This document shows positions 35,872-48,500 of a stretch of DNA of 64,000 nt, in pieces (the stretch's first letter is position 1; each line of letters opens with the position of its first letter). Under the pieces are notes generated by a model. It was given only the letters and a program-made list of their open reading frames with translations. It was not told the DNA's origin and did no database searches. Origin of the DNA: Phlebopus portentosus (Eukaryota > Basidiomycota > Agaricomycetes > Boletales > Boletinellaceae); contig JAYXKI010000014.1 in assembly GCA_037892935.1 (NCBI GenBank), positions 1,282,001 through 1,346,000 on the forward strand, given 5' to 3'. A program made the position numbers and the translations under genes.

Positions 35872-38730
35872 ATGGTCGCGTTCGGCGCTGGCGATTCACC
35901 AACGGGTGATAGTCTGCCGAGTCTGAGCCAAAGCAAGAAAGTACCACCCCCGCTTGCTAGCTCTACTCCCAAGAAGCGGGTAAATGGTTTCGTTAATGGG
36001 AATTCCAGCTCTACAAGCGGTCCCTCAAAGCTCAGCGGGATTAACGGAAATGAAAGTCCATCAAAGAAGAGAAAGGTTGCGTACATGGATGAAGAGGAGG
36101 ACTACGGAGAGAGATTTGCGGTTAATGGACGTGCCACCCTCCTAGGAAGTGAAACGAAAGCTCAGAAGTTCCAAGGACTACAAGAACAGCGGAGACAACT
36201 CCCGATCGCGAAAGGTTCCGCAGTTTGCTATCATTTTTTAAGGACTGGTGCTCACATCTCACATTGTACGCAGGCAGAGAGACATTGATTCGTGAAGTTA
36301 GGGAAAACGACACAGTAGTCCTTGTGGGGGAAACAGGTTCGGGGAAAACAACGCGTATGTGCTCTCCCACAGTATTTTGTGTATCTGACATATATTCTAG
36401 AGGTGCCTCAGTACTTGTTAGAAGCTGATATTTCGAGCAGCGGGCAAATTGGTGTGACACAGCCGCGACGTGTTGCTGCAACTTCGCTTGCTTCCCGTGT
36501 TGCTGACGAACAAGGCGTGGCTCTCGGGAGTCGTGTCGGATACGCAGTGCGTTTCAACGAACGACATGGGCCTGGCACAAAGATAAAATACCTCACGGAT
36601 GGTATGCTCTTCCGAGAGCTTCTTGCGGACCCTCTTCTTTCGCGATACAGTGTGATCATTATTGATGAAGCACATGAGAGAACGCTGAACACGGACGTTT
36701 TACTGGCAAATCTCAAGCGCATCCAGAAGGAGAGGAAGGAGAGGGCAACAGAGAACTTGACAAACAGCGCCAAAGGAAAGGAAATGGCACGGGAAGACAA
36801 ACTCCCTTTGAAACTTATAATCATGAGCGCGACACTTGACGCAGAAAAGTTTAGCCGGTTCTTCAATAAGTGCGTCTTTAGAACCCCTGGTCTTCTTCTA
36901 CCTAACGTCTCTGTGCAAGTACGAAGATACTCTACGTGAAGGGTCGTCAGCACCCCGTCGAGATATTCCATACAATCAGAAGTCAGCCGGACTATGCGGA
37001 TGCTACCGTTCGAACTTTCTTCCAGATTCATTTAGACTATGAACCCGGAGACGTATTAATATTTCTAGCAGGTACGAGGATGTTGTAGCACGACAATATA
37101 TGACGGTCTCACAGCTTGCACAGGCCAGGAGGACATCGAAGCTGTCCAAGAGTCGATCAAAACGTACTCTAAACAGCTTCCGCTCGGTCAGATGAGCGTA
37201 AGTACTTATCGGCTCGCTTTGAACCGGCATGAGCTTGCGTTTGGCTAAATATCGTAAGTGTTGCTGTAGGTTTTCACATGTCCGATGTACGCGAATCTTC
37301 CGCAGAACATGCAAACACAAGTCTTCAAGCCCACGTCGTCGGGAGTACGAAAATGTATTCTGGCAACGAATATCGCGGAAACATCCATCACCATTCCTGG
37401 TGTACGCTACGTGATCGATACAGGGAAACACAAGGAAAAGCGCCACTATGAATATACTGGAGGAGGTGAGCTCTCCTACGACTTTTGAGCCTCAATATCT
37501 GACCGATAGTTTAGGGCTGGATTCGCTAATGACCAAGGACATCTCTAAGTCCTCCGCTATGCAACGTGCTGGTCGCGCCGGCCGTGAGGTACGTTTCAAT
37601 TTCCTACTAAATTCTAAGCAGGACTGACGCCGCCGGAATGTCTTGCCAGGGACCAGGATTTTGCTTCCGGTTATATACTGAGAGTGACTTCCGAAAAATG
37701 GAAAGCACGTATCTACCTGAAATTTTACGGACCAATTTGATGTCGAGTACTTTGCAACTCAAGTGCCTTGGTCAGGATATAAGCTCGCTCGACTTTATGG
37801 ACCCACCGGATCCGGACTCAGGTAAGGCAAAGGAGTGAAATTGAAATTCGGCAATACTGAATGTGCTCTAGTGAGAGCTGCCTATCTGACTCTCCGCATT
37901 GTTGGCGCTCTGGACAAACGGAATGAAGTCACTCAAATTGGTCGCATGATGAACATGTTCCCACTTGAGCCTACGTTGTCGCGAGCATTTGTTGCTGCTC
38001 AGGAGAACGGATGCATTTACGAGATAATTGGCATAGTCTCTGTGCTATCTGCCTCCGCAAACCTTTTCATTGACCCTCCAAAGAATCGGGAAAAGGCACG
38101 AGAAGCTCGCATGGCTTTTCAGGACAATAGCGGAGACCATCTCACAGCACTCAAAACTCTCCGCGCATATGAAGAAATCGTCACCTCCGGAAAGTCGAAA
38201 AGTGCGCGCCGTGCGTGGTGTGAGCAGCACTACGTGAACGAGCGGGCTCTCAGTGAAGCAATCGACATTCAGAAGCAGCTGCGCGGTATATGCGAAAGGG
38301 AAAAACTCGATTGGAATGCAAGCGCTGGTAATGCCATTGAACCTGTGCTTAGGTCACTCCTGGTCGGACTTGTACAGAATACGGCCATTTATAGAGAGGA
38401 AACAAATGCCTACAGGCAGATCACAAGTAATTCCGTGAGTCGTCTGGTTCCGGCGAGCCATCTAGTACCAAGCTTGCTAACTCTGAGCATGACTACAGGC
38501 AATGAAGATCCAAATCCATCCGAGCTCTGTCCTTTCTGGCCGTACCCCAAGGGTGATCATGTATGACGAACCTGTATGTATCCAACAAATTTCTTTTCAG
38601 GCGGCGGATTGACTTGATAGGCCAGATTTTCACGAGCAAAATTTATGCCCGTGGTGTTTCTACCATTCCACCGGCTATGCTTTCGATGCTTCCCGCATTC
38701 CAGCCGACGAAAGAGCAAACGAAGAAGTAG
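35872..38730 (+). CDS. DEAH-box RNA helicase, DHX33/Dhr2-like
   Basis: ATP-dependent RNA helicase of the DEAH family, most like DHX33/Dhr2 proteins implicated in ribosome biogenesis. The N-terminus (about 90 residues) is Ser/Lys-rich with nuclear-type basic patch [15 protein letters not shown]. Motif I is [10 protein letters not shown], split by an intron in the last codons and restored by joining C|AG. Next are [28 protein letters not shown], motif II DEAH, motif [37 protein letters not shown] and motif [14 protein letters not shown]. The C-terminal helicase-associated region includes [19 protein letters not shown] and the OB-type end VIMYDE, then [11 protein letters not shown] and EQTKK, TAG at 38728. 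About ten introns. All motifs are intact. Confidence 0.92.
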
Positions 38731-39055
38731 ACACAGCGCATTCCTGAACTCAGTAATGGGTCTTGAAGGGAACTCTAGAAACACAGTCGCACTATTTTTT
38801 CCTTACTTCTTGTCCCAGTCACTCTTTCTTTGCACTGTACTTGGCTGGCTTTGTACCTTCAATTTCGCAGATTGATTGTAGTACTACGCAATCAATACGT
38901 TTGCGGGTCGTGCCGAAAGGAGTAATGACGGAATCGGGAAGGACCGTGAAGTGTGCGTGACGTCAGTAGGGTAGACAGGAGTTCCTGGAGGACAGCATAT
39001 ATGCGTCTGCGCAATCACGGGCCCGCATCGAACCCCTTGAGCCTGAACCACCATC
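38731..39055. other. Intergenic region
   Basis: 325 bases between tandem genes; holds the helicase 3' end and the promoter of the Vip1-like gene. Nothing else seen. Confidence 0.5.
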
Positions 39056-40137
39056 ATGTCTACCAAGTACTACGTTAAAGTCTCAAATCTTTCTCCCGAA
39101 ACCTCAAAAGAGAAATTGCACGATTTCTTCACGTACGTGCCACATCCTCTGCATGCTCCAGTCGACGCTTACACCTATCTGCGTTATAATTATGATTTGA
39201 AACAAAAGATTCTGTGGAAAGTATGTAATCTTAGTCTCTTCTCCGCGAGCGCTCACTGAAATAAATAATGAATAGAATTGAGAGCATCGATTATAATGGC
39301 ACAAATGGTGTTTCGACCGTCTACTTTGAGAAGCCGTCTGCTGTGACCACAGCCTTAATGCTCAACGATGGCACCCTGGACGGCGCAAAGATTTCAGTCA
39401 AATCTGATGAAGTACATCCGGACGAGGACCAAGAAGAGTCGCAGACAGATGGTGCTCCTTTCACTCAGGCTGATAAGCCCAGGGCTGGCAGTGAGTTTTC
39501 TAGAGAAATACTTGCATCATTATACGTCACTCATTTCTTGACGAACAGTTGCGGCCGAGATTCTAGCCAAGGGATACACGTTGTCGGATCAGATTCTGCA
39601 GCGTGCTATCGAAGTGGACAGTAAGAATTCGGCATTTCGTAGGATAATGGAAGGTCTCATTTGTTGACTTTGACAGAACAAAAGGGCATCTCTCAGCGTT
39701 TTCTGGCGTACTTCCAACAACTTGATACTACCGTTGGAGCTAAGGCGCTTGGACCTGACCAGACTGTTTCAGGCAAATTGCAAGCCACTTTAACGAGTGC
39801 CACCGAGCGTGCACGAGAAGTAGATCAACAGAAGGGTCTCTTAAAGAGTATGCACGATGTACGTCGATGGTTATTTTGCGAGAACTAATTTATGCAGAGC
39901 TAACGTTGTTGATACAATCAGTATTATTCGAAAGCGATTTCTTCTCCGTTCGGTCAGAGAGTTCGAGAATTTTATATGAACACGGAGAAGCAACTTAAGG
40001 ATATTCATGAAGAGGCGCGTCGCATCGCTGACACTCACAAGACCACTCCTCCTACCACAGGTGGATCTACGTCTGAGCAACCGGGCGCAGAACAACCTGT
40101 TCCTGCTCCAGCTGCAGCTCCTGCTCCTTCGAAATAA
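39056..40137 (+). CDS. Vip1-like RRM RNA-binding protein
   Basis: Resembles fission yeast Vip1, a small RRM protein. The RRM begins MSTKYYVKVSNLSPETSKEK and continues DFFTFCGKIESIDYNG; the FCGK block comes from a 12-nt microexon (39209-39220) between introns 39133-39208 and 39221-39275. VSTVYFEKPSAVTTALMLND completes the RRM. The second half has ILAKGYTLSDQILQRAIEVD, then KGISQRFLAYFQQLD, ATERAREVDQQKGL and FYMNTEKQLKDIHEEARRIA, a helical region conserved in Vip1 proteins. The tail is Pro/Ala-rich and ends APAPSK, with TAA at 40135. Splicing keeps frame throughout. The function is probably RNA binding; the target is unknown. Confidence 0.85.
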
Positions 40138-40573
40138 TAGTATTTACGAGATCTTCTGTCTGTCTGAAACTACGACAGGCAGAACTCGTGCTTGTGTACA
40201 GTAAATCCCGTTACGGTCATAAATTTCGAATCCGATGTTTAACCTCTGCCTGAATTCTATGTCTGGGACTTTCAGAAAGGTCGATTCTTTCAAATAGTAT
40301 TTGATCGCGTCTTCCAAAAATGCGGAAGATCAATTTTTGTGATCGACGTCAGAAACACGAGACGTAACGTCGTGACAGACGCGCCGATGCCGATGCTTCT
40401 TGTGTGCACCATGACCTCTTCGCTTAACTCGTAACTCTTCCCGTACTACGGAAATATACAAGAATCCGCAATGACCAGCTGGTTACGGACCATCTGGAAA
40501 ATCATTTTTTTCTTGGTGGAGTTTGGAAACTCGTCTCTCGGGAGGACATGATCTTGACCTATTGAAAACAGTC
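40138..40573. other. Intergenic region
   Basis: About 435 bases; no gene recognised. Probably contains the Vip1-like gene's 3' end and a promoter. Confidence 0.45.
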
Positions 40574-40852
40574 ATGAGCTCATCCGCTTTTGCTCCAGAC
40601 GCGCTCGCGGGAACGTTTCTCAAAGATAATACTGCCGAAATGAGGTATGCCATTGACGCATTCTCCGAGCGAATGCCATGCTGGTGGCAAAAGGTATTCT
40701 ACGCCAAGAATGTACTTGTCTGCGCCAAGTTTTTCACATCCAGCGTCGGTCAGATGTTTGAACCAGCGAAAGGTGTAGTTGGGAAGAGTCTTAGCAAACT
40801 AGCATCGAACCGGAATAGATGTTTTTACCTTTTTGCGGGCCTCCGATGCTGA
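40574..40852 (+). CDS. Unknown protein, exon structure uncertain
   Basis: Open frame starting MSSSAFAPDALAGTFLKDN, followed by AEMRYAIDAFSERMPCWWQK and QMFEPAKGVVGKSLSKLASN. Codon use looks coding, and the ATG follows a stop-rich leader, but I recognise no family. The gene may continue into further exons towards 41200, where EGRSRLFTLSEKPTVVENCE and RLLEVASRVHEMNEESLV also look coding in another frame. I could not find joins that I trust, so only the first open segment is given. Confidence 0.3.
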   Translation: MSSSAFAPDALAGTFLKDNTAEMRYAIDAFSERMPCWWQKVFYAKNVLVCAKFFTSSVGQMFEPAKGVVGKSLSKLASNRNRCFYLFAGLRC

Positions 40853-41568
40853 TTCAGAATGACGCAATGTAAAGGCTATCTATGTATTCAGCGATGTTTT
40901 GCGACCAAAAAAAAAGGACACATTCGATGGAATACCTCGCTTTCCGATCCATGCCTCCGCTGCAGCTTAATCAGGTCACCATTCAATGGTCTCGAGAAAG
41001 GCGGAATCCCACGCGATGTATTTGCTCGCGAAGATAATCTACAACTTCTCGACGTCTCGGCGGCAAGATGAGGGAAGATCTCGGTTATTCACCCTCTCTG
41101 AGAAGCCCACGGTCGTCGAGAACTGCGAAGACCGAAGGCTGCTGGAGGTAGCTTCTCGCGTCCATGAGATGAACGAAGAAAGTCTGGTCACAACGACCAG
41201 GATACTGTCGATGATCAGAGCGTGTCTCGGGTCTCCCTTTTCTCTTGTCTTTCTTTCACGTTGCTGCAATAAGATGCCTCCCAAATTGTTTCTTATTTCC
41301 TTGCAGGCACCTGAAACGCGACAATGCGACAGAAATACTTTCGGACCTCCTCCGAGTCCATCGGCCGAACCCATTTCTCAGATCCCCTGCCTGATTAGGC
41401 ATCGAGCCTTCGAATCAGGATGTTGTTGCTTCCCTCCCTCCGAAACCCAGTCCTGTCAGTGCGTCTGCTTTTGTGGTGTTATACAGTGAAGCGATTATTG
41501 TCCTGTCAATAAAAGACCCCCCAACTCCGAGATCTTCTACGATCACATTCAAAGAGGAGTACAAGCAA
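40853..41568. other. Possible further exons of the unknown gene, then methyltransferase leader
   Basis: A frame at about 41020-41230 has coding character but no family match. Directly before 41569 the frame TFKEEYKQ is open in phase with the methyltransferase, so its true start may be in an upstream exon here. Confidence 0.35.
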
Positions 41569-42584
41569 ATGGCCAAAGATGCATGGGAACCAAATATGTA
41601 CAACTCCGTAGCATCTTTCGTATACTCCAGCAAATTCACAGCTCCATTATTGGAGCTTCTAAGTGCTCAACCTGGAGAGCGAATACTTGACCTTGGCTGT
41701 GGAAGTGGAGAGCTGACGCTTGAGCTGCAAAGGATAGTTGGTGACGGTGGAGTTGTTGTAGGGGTAGATGCGAGCGAGAGCATGGTGAGTAAATTAATAT
41801 TGGGCGAGTTCTATCTGACCGTTTGGTACTCTCGTATGATGATAGATCGGGAGAGCTAGGCAAAATGGCCTTGCGGCAAGCTTCATCTGCGACGCACAAC
41901 AGCTGGAGTTACCACCTTCTCCGAGCATCAAGCAAGACATTTCGAGTGCGCTTCCAGAGTCATTCGACTACAAGTTCGACGCGGTGTTTTCAAATGCTGC
42001 GTTACATTGGTGCAAACGAGATCCGCATGCAGTTATAAGAGGTGCTGCAAACGCTCTTCGAAAGGGAGGCAGATTTGTAGGTGAAATGGGAGGATTCATG
42101 AATACTGTTGGTAAGTACAAATCGTACATAAGAATTGAATAGGATCACAAAACTCTGCGTCTTACAGGAGTTAGATCTGCCATATATACTGTGTTACGCA
42201 GACGCGGGTTTAATCCTCAATCGCTTGATCCATGGTACTTTCCGTCCGTGGAGGATTACAAAGCGGTTAATAAATCGATACCTTTGTATGACAACTTCGC
42301 GAAAGGTCTGACACAATGCTTCTTTTTGCCAGGTTCTTGTGAGTGCTGGCTTTCGAGTAGAGCATATATCGCTCTCTCCTCGTCTTACTCCGCTGTCGTC
42401 TGATATCATAGACTGGCAACGGACGTTCTGCCGTAATACGTTTTACACGACCCTCAGCGACGCAGAAGCAGAAGAGGTTATGCATGAAGTGCAAGACATC
42501 TGCGCTGTTGACAGCAGGGATGCAAGCGGGACATGGTCAATAATGTATTGCCGCTTGAGGTTCGCTGCATCCCTAGATAAATGA
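41569..42584 (+). CDS. Class I SAM-dependent methyltransferase
   Basis: Motif I ILDLGCGSGELTLELQ binds S-adenosylmethionine, and GVDASESM is the acidic loop after strand 2. The exon after a short intron (GTGAGT to ATGATAG) gives IGRARQNGLAASFICDAQQL, then KFDAVFSNAALHWCKRDPHA (motif IV-like) and ALRKGGRFVGEMGG. This is the pattern of ubiquinone/methyltransferase type 11 or 25 proteins, including trans-aconitate methyltransferase-like enzymes; the acceptor is not evident. The C-terminus has DWQRTFCRNTFYTTLSD and LRFAASLDK, TGA at 42582. ATG 41569 (MAKDAWEPNMYNSVASF) is the first usable start; the frame is open upstream, so an extra 5' exon is possible. Confidence 0.8.
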
Positions 42585-42853
42585 TCATACCTTCAGTGGT
42601 AGAAACAATAACAATCATTTTGAGAAATAGATCAATCAGGCGTCTCATCCTTAACGGCTGGGTGCGGGATTTGTAAGGTAAATCCATCGCTAGGTCCGAA
42701 ACAAGAATTAATGTAATTTCGTACAGGTGTTAAATAGTATCTACATGATTGAACACGAGCCTAGGATGATAGATAGACAAGATACCATCAAAGCGTACAG
42801 GATCGATCGCAACATGGCGCAGCCACGGGGCATGTAATTATAGTCAAAATCAT

Positions 42854-43346
42854 TCATAACTCGCCATTGACGTCATCAGCGAAATGTACACGAGATTGAT
42901 GACGAGCTCCTAAAGGCAAGGGAGGAAGTTTCTTCGAAAGGACAGGGGAAGCAGTCCGCGACATCTGAGGCAAATCACGATCAGACACAGCTGAACGAAT
43001 GGAAATGTATTGTATCCATACATGTGAACTGGATGACCCAGAGTATGTCCATCGTTCATCGGGAATATCGGATGTTGACGTGGAGATTTGTGAACTCACA
43101 GAAGTCGAAGTAGAGGTGTTCGACTGATCAAAATCCCATCGGGCGTTAAACCGTCGGTACGGATGTGTGAAGAAAGTGACAAACGGAACTGACCTGTCTT
43201 CGAGCTTCTCGTGACTGTCTGTTCGACGCCGGCATCTCTGTGAGAGGAACATCACGCGGGGCGCTGCTGGAGTCCGGAGGAATGAGCGGCGTGTTCATGA
43301 GAAGTAAGAAAGCCTCTGAGATGCTGGAGAATGTGAATGGCGCCAT
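42854..43346 (-). CDS. Unknown Ser-rich protein
   Basis: Starts MAPFTFSSISEAFLLLMNTP, then PLTEMPASNRQSREARRQ. An intron with donor GTCAGT and acceptor GATCAG joins in phase to SNTSTSTSVSSQIS. The protein ends SKKLPPLPLGARHQSRVHFA and a few residues later at 42854. Ser/Thr-rich centre, basic proline-rich end. No known domain. A second segment of 57 nt (from CAT|GTATGG to CTCAG|ATG, about 43025-42969) has splice-like ends, is a multiple of three and contains no stop, so it may be retained or removed. Unrecognised family. Confidence 0.5.
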
Positions 43347-44893
43347 TTCTGCGGTAGTTTGGGTTTATCCGATCCGAAGGAAATCGAAGCAGAACTCAAC
43401 CAGGCGAATACAACAGAGAACAGAAGAGACAAAGAACCACTCTGATGCCGAACAAGTAGCTGGTGCTGCACTGAGAACGCTTGAGAACTGGTATATAGGA
43501 CTATGCTAGAATGCGGTTTGGAGAGACGAGAGTTTATGCAAGGGCATAAAACGAAGTCTTGAGGTGCTTTCCAATTTCATGTTGTGAGGCTGGCTGCTGT
43601 TTGAGGAGTGAAGCGGAGAGGGGCCATTCCACATCGGGTGATCACCCGAACGTCATTCGCGGTGCTGGCCTTTACCATATATGGAAATCGCCTCTTGTTC
43701 TTTTTTTTTTTGTTCTGTTTTGTTTTGCTCTCTCATTTCAAGTTTACATTTTTACGCTCGCTCTTGCTTCGCTGGTGTTCTCATTCGCTTTGCTAACGAA
43801 AATTTTTGACGAAATGCAGCATACTTCGTTGCGTTTTTCAGCGAGATGTCTAACACTTACTTGCCGAAAGTTCGGAACTGCCTTGGTTCAATATTGGTCT
43901 CAAAAGAGTGTTTCGAACGCTCTTACTCTTATCAGTCTCCGCGGGAGTTCCTAAACGCCTTGCCAAGGCCAAGACCTTCTATTCTTGTTTAACCGTGGCC
44001 AATAATGCGATGGGCTACTATTCGATATGGGCACGTAATGACGCCCACAAACGCAGCCTCTGGTCACCAATGTAACCTTCAACTCATCAACGACGAACTG
44101 TGATTCAGCCCGCGGTGCCTCAGTGTGCAAGGACTCTGCGGTATGGTCTCCGGGTATCTGGCCTTATCTTGACCTCGCTGCCTCCGCGCGGAGCCGATTT
44201 CAAGCTGACCCACCTGTGCATGCGACTTCCGTCTTGCAGGTCACAGGTCGAGGCTCACATAGGGAGCTTTGGCGAAGCCCCAAGCCCTGATTGCTTCTAT
44301 TTGTCTGCCAAGCATAATAATCACGCTCCCGCGGATGGTTTCCAATATTTGGGAGATGCAAATGCGTTGTGCTTCGATCTGAATACCGCGGCGGATTGTG
44401 CAGTAAATGCCTTCTGAGATTCGATTGGTAAAAACGAGCAGATCTGAACAGATCTTCCATAGTAGCTACTCAACTTCTTCCACTGTTTAATCGATGTCTT
44501 TCCTTCTTTTTCGCTCACGGACTAGCGTCCTGGCCGACGCGTGAATGATCAATGCTTCTGATGATTTAGGGTAGTCACGCCCGAGACATTGTCTACTGCT
44601 GTGCTGTGACTATCCAGACAAATGGACCTCACCTGCGTTCCGCGACCCGCATCCGAGACAAACCTGAGAGGCTCATCGAGACAGACAAGCGCCCGTGTCC
44701 AGGCGCCGGGTATGCCGCCTTGCCTTGCACAGCGTCATGCAGATGGGTTGATCAGTAGGCCTTTAATAAAGTGACCTCACGACGGAAGTCACTCTCTAGC
44801 TTTCCCCTGTACCTCGTACATTCTGCGCAGCTCAGATATACTTAAGCCAACAGCGACAGTTATTCTCGCCTCGCGTCGTTCGATCTTCGTATC
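43347..44893. other. Intergenic region, no supported gene
   Basis: About 1.5 kb. T-rich stretch at about 43700-43740. Open frames on both strands at 44100-44460 overlap each other and lack motifs, so I do not call a gene. The last 150 bases hold the promoter of the next gene. Confidence 0.5.
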
Positions 44894-45557
44894 ATGACTC
44901 ATTTGCATTCTCCTCCGTCTCCGCCGCATGCCCAGGCGCGCGATCACGCGCAGCATCAGGCGATAGAGGGCCGCGTCTCTCGCCCATCTCTTTCCGTCCC
45001 GGATCTAGCTCGTACTCATATTCCATCTGCGTGGTATAATAAGCGGGCCGCTGACGAAGAAGACGACGATGGATTTGAATCCGATGCTACTATTGACCTT
45101 GAGAGAGGTTTATCGAGCACAATCTTGAAGGGTGCACCGCCTTTGCAACGCATGTCAAGCGACTATGAACGTGTGATCCTGCGCTCTCTACGTCGAGGGA
45201 AAGCGACTGCTTATGCGTGCGCTTGTTCCCTCGGCGGACGCAAAATTCGAAGGAGTTCGTGGCAACGTACGAATTGGGCCTCTGAGAGTTCTTCAAGCGA
45301 ACGTGACTATGAATCATTGTCGGACGAGGAAGCGGAAGATTCGCGACTGGCGACTGAGCATTCATCCTTGTCGATATGCGACGAAACATCAGTGAGCATA
45401 TTTTCATTCCCACTCAGTTACAGTATTTAGTGACGTGGAATATGTTATCTTGCAGAAGGAGCTCCTAGCAAAGAAAGCAGAAAGTGCTGTAGAAGCGAAC
45501 ACACACAATGAGCATAGGGACATGTTTCATATTCGGGACAAGGTCGATGTCGTTTGA
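44894..45557 (+). CDS. Unknown Ser/acidic-rich protein
   Basis: Two exons (44894-45391 and 45456-45557) give 199 residues. The intron is 64 nt with donor GTGAGC and acceptor TTGCAG. The protein begins MTHLHSPPSPPHAQARDHAQ, then RAADEEDDDGFESDATIDLE, a basic segment LRSLRRGKATAYACACSLGG and a Ser/Glu-rich stretch ESSSSERDYESLSDEEAED. The last exon reads KELLAKKAESAVEANTHNEH and ends KVDVV. No known domain, no membrane helix. The composition suggests a largely disordered protein. Unrecognised. Confidence 0.55.
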
Positions 45558-48500
45558 GCGGCCTTCATAGATCCTATAGCTCATTTTCTGGGTATTCGCC
45601 GTGTACTATATGGGAAATTCATTGCTCGATTTGAATATTGGCGGAGAAAATCAATTTGTAAAGAAGCTTAAAGAGACCTTCCAGAATCTTGACTTCTCCT
45701 AAATTCATCTTTGTTTCATTTCGTCAAAAAAGATACAGAATGTTCGGGGTACAGGCTCCAATCAAGTTTACGGCGATGTTATCATCGTGAAGCGCAAGAA
45801 TTTGAATATTCCTTGCTGGGCTTGGTGGCGTTTCAGCAGGACTTTACATGTACATAGTGAACTCTATAATAATTCCGCAATGTTATCCAACCCCACGAAT
45901 CGACTATTGATCGGATTTTACTTATGGAATGGCTCAGAAACCAGCCTCTTAATGAGAATAGCTTGAACTCCGAACAGTGTGCTTTACCGAGCTCTTCTAT
46001 AATGCCTGGGTCCAGAATAATCGAATAAATGAAAGGATTAATTTTAGATGAAGCCACATGCACTATGTAGTCATCTCAGATATTCGACAATGGTGCACAT
46101 GGTATGAAACGGAATATGAGAGTTCAGAGGCACATATGTGCCTTCGGCTATCAAGAGAAGTCGAAGAGGCAAGAAGTCAGTCGGAAGGAGAAATTGTAAG
46201 CCACATTTATTGTTAATGGCAGAACAGGTCAGCACAAATGACAACCACGGTTCAGATGAGACGCAGGAGGCATCTTACCGGCACTCAGCCGCGGTCACCA
46301 TCTTCTTTGACGGATTATAGAGGATATGTGGCGATCAACAAGATCCGCGGTCGATTCAGAAGAAGAGTGTATGCATGCCAACTTCTTATAACGCCAGAAA
46401 ACGTAGATTGGCCCGCCCTGAGAATGCTTGGGAAATGTCAATAACCCGGGTTGTCTACCGTTCTGTAGCACACGGGAGCAATGTTCAGATAGTCGCTACA
46501 GAATGTTCCGGGTTGAAAAGGGGTGCTTGATGTCGGATGCGACTGAACGGACGAATAGTGACACATAGAAGCTTCGCATCTCGAACAACAGAAGCAAATG
46601 ATAGGAACGTTCGTTCTGAGTGAGCAAACAGTCCGGTAATATTTGAATGAGTTGCTTCGTTCTGTGTCCGCGACATCGGTACCTGGGAAATCTGGCCGTG
46701 CTACTCATCCACTAGTAGTTGCTGCCAGTATATTATAATGGCAGTCCTAGTACTTGTTCACACTGCTCTGCAGTCTTAGGACTGTCATTATAATATAATA
46801 GTTGCAACCACGGCCCCCACTACTCATCTGCGTTGCCCTTTGCACACAACGATAAATGCATCGTCACTGGGATTACTAGTAAAATAAGCATTCAGTTGTA
46901 TGTGTTGTGGAGAGAATTCTAAGGGTGCGCACAGGATATTTTGCTTATGGACGCTTTCCGAGAGTGGGTAGCCACAAACACAATAAATAACCTCCGCAAG
47001 GCTGCCCTTAGAAGATAGCCGCCTAGCCATGTTTTGGAGGCCTGACCTATAGTTCAATGCGAAAATTAAGTTCTTCTTCTATCCTTGAAGCTCGAGGACT
47101 TCATGGGGTCTTACACTGTATTCCAGAAGCAGCTCTAGATCTGAGTAATATCAATGATTTTATTAGTATGAGAGATACTGTGTACATCAGGATTCGCACC
47201 CTTCCTGCCGTAAAGAATATGGATGAACTCACGGTACGTAATTTCTCTAGAACCCCGTAATTTTACATTTCTTCGACAGCATAGATAGGACCTTTCAGAC
47301 AGGAGGATCCTTACCTGGATCTAGATGATGTATTGAAGAACATATGTTGATCAGAGAAAATGAGTAAGTATCGGATCAGTGCTTGTTTGAGACTGGGCAT
47401 CTAGCTATTTGAGACATTGCCGCGAGAAGTTGGCGAGGACGCCAGCTTCCTATAGTCATGGATGCTAGTTTGCCGAAACACTTTCTGACACTTGCGGTAA
47501 TCCTCGATATTAGAGGCTGGGAGAAGATGTGCTGAGCCTTGATAGAAAATGAGAGAATACTTATGCAGCTCAATAAGAGGGGCATAGAACACGAGAAAAT
47601 ACGAGCAATAAGGCATGTAAATCCCCTTGGCTGTAATTGTTATGTCGACGGTGCTGTGACCTGACAGTCGGTTTTCAGGACAAGAAGCCGCTGCCGTACT
47701 GTCGTCATCCTAATCCCTTCCAGTAGTTATGACTGGACCTGGGAGAGAATTAAAGTCTCCTGCCTTGAGCCTAGTCTCACGTTAGGGCCAGTATAAAGAC
47801 ACGAGGCAGATTTTGATTCGTCTCTCATACTCAGGCAGGCCTTGTCGAGTAAGCCAGAGATGAACGTTGTGCTCGTCACAGAACACAATGATGCACGGTC
47901 ACGCGCAGAAGTCCATACCAGAGTCTAGTTCCGAGACGGTTTAAAGGTAAGCTTGAAGCAAGAGTAACTTGAATTAGCAGAACGTGCGGTCATAAGTGAA
48001 CGAGAGTAGACAGCAGGGGGAAAGTTCATTGTACTTGATCAGATCGATCTAAGCGGGGATGATCCTGAAATGTGGACAATACAAATGTCATCATTACAAG
48101 CTGTTAGTACTTTACTCGAAACGAAGTCATCGTGAGAGCAAAAGGCTCCGAAGAGTGAGTTACGAAGCCGCGAGTCATTCTCATCAGTCGGCACATTGGG
48201 ATCTTCTCCGTCGTTCCCGCCGATGTTTTTTGGCCCGATTCAACCATGTTCACATACATTGCCTCGATCTATGTGGCCTGTGGTGAAGACTCTCAAATAG
48301 TTGCTACGAGCTTATCCAATCCCCGCCGGATCACCGAGACAGGAATGAAAATCACGCGGATGGTCACAACTACCGGTATAGCCCGAACGCAGTAACTCAG
48401 TCTTGGGTCAGAGGACCAGCTTTATAGCGATGGACATGTTGAATAGCGCGTTGTTGGCGTTCTCTTGATTGATACGCCTGCAAGCCGTCGCATTCTGTGC

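Noticed and set aside
44100..44460. Overlapping open frames on both strands
   Set aside because: Both lack motifs and splice context; mutual antisense openness of this length is expected by chance.
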